64,000 nt of DNA from an uncultured Flavobacteriaceae bacterium (GTDB taxonomy: Bacteria; Bacteroidota; Bacteroidia; Flavobacteriales; Flavobacteriaceae): contig CANMSH010000001.1 of NCBI GenBank assembly GCA_947500525.1, positions 620,001 to 684,000 on the forward strand, read 5' to 3'. The notes beneath the pieces were generated by a model. The model made no database searches. It had not been told where the DNA came from and was given only the letters and a program-made list of their open reading frames with translations. Of the stretch, positions 62,609 through 64,000 are shown in pieces. A program made the position numbers and the translations under genes. How positions within the stretch are numbered: the stretch's first letter is position 1; every line of letters starts with the position of its first letter.

Positions 62609-63367
62609 TTAGTCAATTTCAACTCCAACAGGGCAATGGTCAGAATGCCTAGCTTCGGGTAAAATATAGGCTCGTTTTAAACGATTTTCTAAAGGCGATG
62701 ATGCCATACAGTAATCTAAACGCCATCCTTTATTATTATTTCTTGCATTAGCTCGGTAACTCCACCAGCTATAGTGATCAGGCTCTTTATTGAAATACCT
62801 AAAAGTATCTATAAAACCACTATCAATAAACTTGCCAATCCATGCTCTTTCTACAGGTAAAAATCCAGAAACCCCTTTCATTTTCGGATTATGAATGTCA
62901 ATTTCTTCATGACAAATGTTATAATCACCACAAATTATAAGGTTAGGAATTTCCTTTTTTAGTTTAGTAATATAGTCATGAAATTCATCCATATAATTTA
63001 GTTTGAAATTCAAACGATCGTCGTTTGTACCTGATGGTAAATACAAACTCATAACAGATACTGTGTCAAAATCTAAACGTAAATTCCGACCTTCAGCGTC
63101 CATATATTCAATGCCTGTGCCGTATTCTATATGATTGGGTTTTATTTTTGACAAGATGGCCACGCTACTGTACCCTTTTTTTTGAGCAGAAAACCAATAA
63201 TGATACGGGTAACCTGCCTCTTCGAATAAGGTTAAGTCAAGTTGGTCTTTATGAGCCTTCGTTTCTTGTATACAGATGACATCTGGATTTGCTCCTTGTA
63301 ACCAATCTAAGAACCCTTTTTTAATGGCGGCGCGAATACCATTAACGTTGTAAGAAAGTATTTTCAT
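62609..63367 (-). CDS. xth: Exodeoxyribonuclease III
   Basis: The 252 residues show the EEP nuclease motifs: ILSYNVNGIRAAIKKGFLDWL, VICIQETKAHKDQLD, YWFSAQKKGYSSVAILSK, LIICGDYNICHEEIDIHNP, FRYFNKEPDHYSWWSYRANARNNNKGWRLDY and EARHSDHCPVGVEI with the final catalytic DH. Role: AP-endonuclease and 3' repair nuclease. Its start directly follows the small membrane-protein gene stop, so both and scoB are probably one unit. Confidence 0.95.
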   Translation of the reverse strand: MKILSYNVNGIRAAIKKGFLDWLQGANPDVICIQETKAHKDQLDLTLFEEAGYPYHYWFSAQKKGYSSVAILSKIKPNHIEYGTGIEYMDAEGRNLRLDFDTVSVMSLYLPSGTNDDRLNFKLNYMDEFHDYITKLKKEIPNLIICGDYNICHEEIDIHNPKMKGVSGFLPVERAWIGKFIDSGFIDTFRYFNKEPDHYSWWSYRANARNNNKGWRLDYCMASSPLENRLKRAYILPEARHSDHCPVGVEID

Positions 63368-63589
63368 CTAATTTAAAATGATTGCTTTTTTAAGAAAAAC
63401 CCAAGTAATTTGAATTTTTTCTCCAGTTTGTGTTTGAATTCTTTTTTTTCTTGGGGATAATAATATGGCGATTCCGGCAGCTAAACCCGCATTTATTGCT
63501 ATATTTTCAAAAACAAAACTAAAAATTAAGTTTAATAGCAGGGTTATAATTAAAATAACGAAAAAAGGATTCTTTGCTAAATATATCAT
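63368..63589 (-). CDS. Small hypothetical membrane protein
   Basis: The 73-residue protein has two hydrophobic segments (FFVILIITLLLNLIFSFVF and NAGLAAGIAILLSP) and a charged C-terminus (RKKRIQTQTGEKIQITWVFLKK). The family is not recognised. Its ATG overlaps the last base of the scoB stop, and its stop abuts the xth start, so it is translated with its neighbours. Function unknown. Confidence 0.65.
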   Translation of the reverse strand: MIYLAKNPFFVILIITLLLNLIFSFVFENIAINAGLAAGIAILLSPRKKRIQTQTGEKIQITWVFLKKAIILN

Positions 63590-64000
63590 TACATTTTCAT
63601 TTCAGGAATAGTACCATTCACCACCAATGTGCCAGCAGTTGCATTTTTTATATCTTCTACAGAAACACCTGGTGCTCTTTCTAACAAATGGAAGGCTCCA
63701 TTTTTAATTTCTAAAACGGCCAAATTTGTCACCACTTTTTTTACGCAACCAACCCCTGTTAAAGGTAAAGAGCATTTCTTTAAAAGTTTTGATTCTCCGC
63801 GTTTATTGGTATGCATCATGGCAACAATAATATTTTCTGCCGAGGCCACTAAATCCATGGCACCACCCATGCCTTTTACCATTTTTCCTGGAATTTTCCA
63901 GTTAGCGATATCGCCATTTTCGGCTACCTCCATGGCACCCAATACCGTCAATTGTACATGTTGACCTCGAATCATTGCAAAGCTCTTAGCTGAATCAAAA
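63589..64000 (-). CDS. scoB: 3-oxoacid CoA-transferase subunit B, 5' truncated
   Basis: The frame is open beyond the track start at 63975 to the window end (FDSAKSFAMIRGQHVQLTV), so the true start is outside and at least 137 residues are present. The pattern SAKSFAMIRGQHVQLTVLGAMEVAENGDIANWKIPGKMVKGMGGAMDL and LPLTGVGCVKKVVTNLAVLEIKNGAFHLLERAPGVSVEDIK identifies the B subunit of succinyl-CoA:3-oxoacid CoA-transferase. Reaction: transfer of CoA from succinyl-CoA to acetoacetate. Subunit A is expected upstream, outside the window. Confidence 0.92.
   Translation of the reverse strand, partial: FDSAKSFAMIRGQHVQLTVLGAMEVAENGDIANWKIPGKMVKGMGGAMDLVASAENIIVAMMHTNKRGESKLLKKCSLPLTGVGCVKKVVTNLAVLEIKNGAFHLLERAPGVSVEDIKNATAGTLVVNGTIPEMKM

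Noticed and set aside
1-64000. CRISPR arrays, insertion sequences, rRNA and tRNA genes
   Set aside because: None were seen: no regularly spaced repeats, transposase motifs or cloverleaf-like sequences apart from the tRNA-like part of tmRNA.

Overview
The window looks like chromosomal DNA of a low-GC, probably marine, member of the Flavobacteriaceae (Bacteroidota). The evidence is the gene complement (primary sigma factor without region 1.1, PorT and a cargo protein with a type IX secretion tail, TamA-like lipoprotein, class II aldolase, menaquinone methyltransferase, many lipoproteins), a tmRNA ending in the tag GENNYALAA, and promoters of the Bacteroidota type (TTG, about 19 nt, TAnnTTTG) before several genes. 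The genus cannot be fixed from sequence alone.

Layout. 1-1680: 3'-truncated wax ester synthase/acyltransferase with an SCP2-like extension. 2004-24545: a beta-glucan (laminarin-type) utilisation locus. A membrane-spanning LuxR-type regulator (944 aa) comes first. Block one follows: a clan GH-A hydrolase fused to a predicted outer-membrane beta-barrel, a glycan-binding lipoprotein, a GH16 lipoprotein and a PKD/CBM-like multidomain lipoprotein. After a strong hairpin terminator, block two holds a cytoplasmic GH149-like beta-1,3-glucan phosphorylase, lipoproteins of GH17 and GH30, a GPH-type sugar symporter, a cytoplasmic GH17, a second GH16 and a GH144-like lipoprotein. No SusC/SusD pair is present. 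The inferred flow is surface binding and GH16 cleavage, periplasmic trimming of beta-1,3 and beta-1,6 bonds, symport, then cytoplasmic phosphorolysis.

24546-25459: three terminator-like hairpins, a short duplicated copy of the tmRNA 3' end, and ssrA on the minus strand. 25460-27358: saccharopine dehydrogenase-like enzyme, DUF3820 and SnoaL-like proteins. 27404-31963: a minus-strand run of membrane proteins (DUF2809, DUF1361, DUF4173 families), a Coq4-like protein and a winged-helix regulator. Two matching palindromes precede its two transcription units. 32033-41252: housekeeping genes (kdsA, recJ, rpe, primary sigma factor, AsmA-like). 41701-46616: ECF sigma factor with a 58-aa partner, MscS-like channel, two tandem structured-RNA candidates, an HTH protein, a dehydrogenase and a lipoprotein. 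46684-64000: housekeeping and envelope genes (pnp, rpsO, accD, fba, tamL, trmH-type, porT, menG, queA, a secreted protease, rlmN, an OmpA-like lipoprotein, xth, and scoB cut by the window end).

The observations most worth following are the hydrolase-barrel fusion in a locus without SusCD, the duplicated structured RNA, and the paired operators around the winged-helix/Coq4-like operon.
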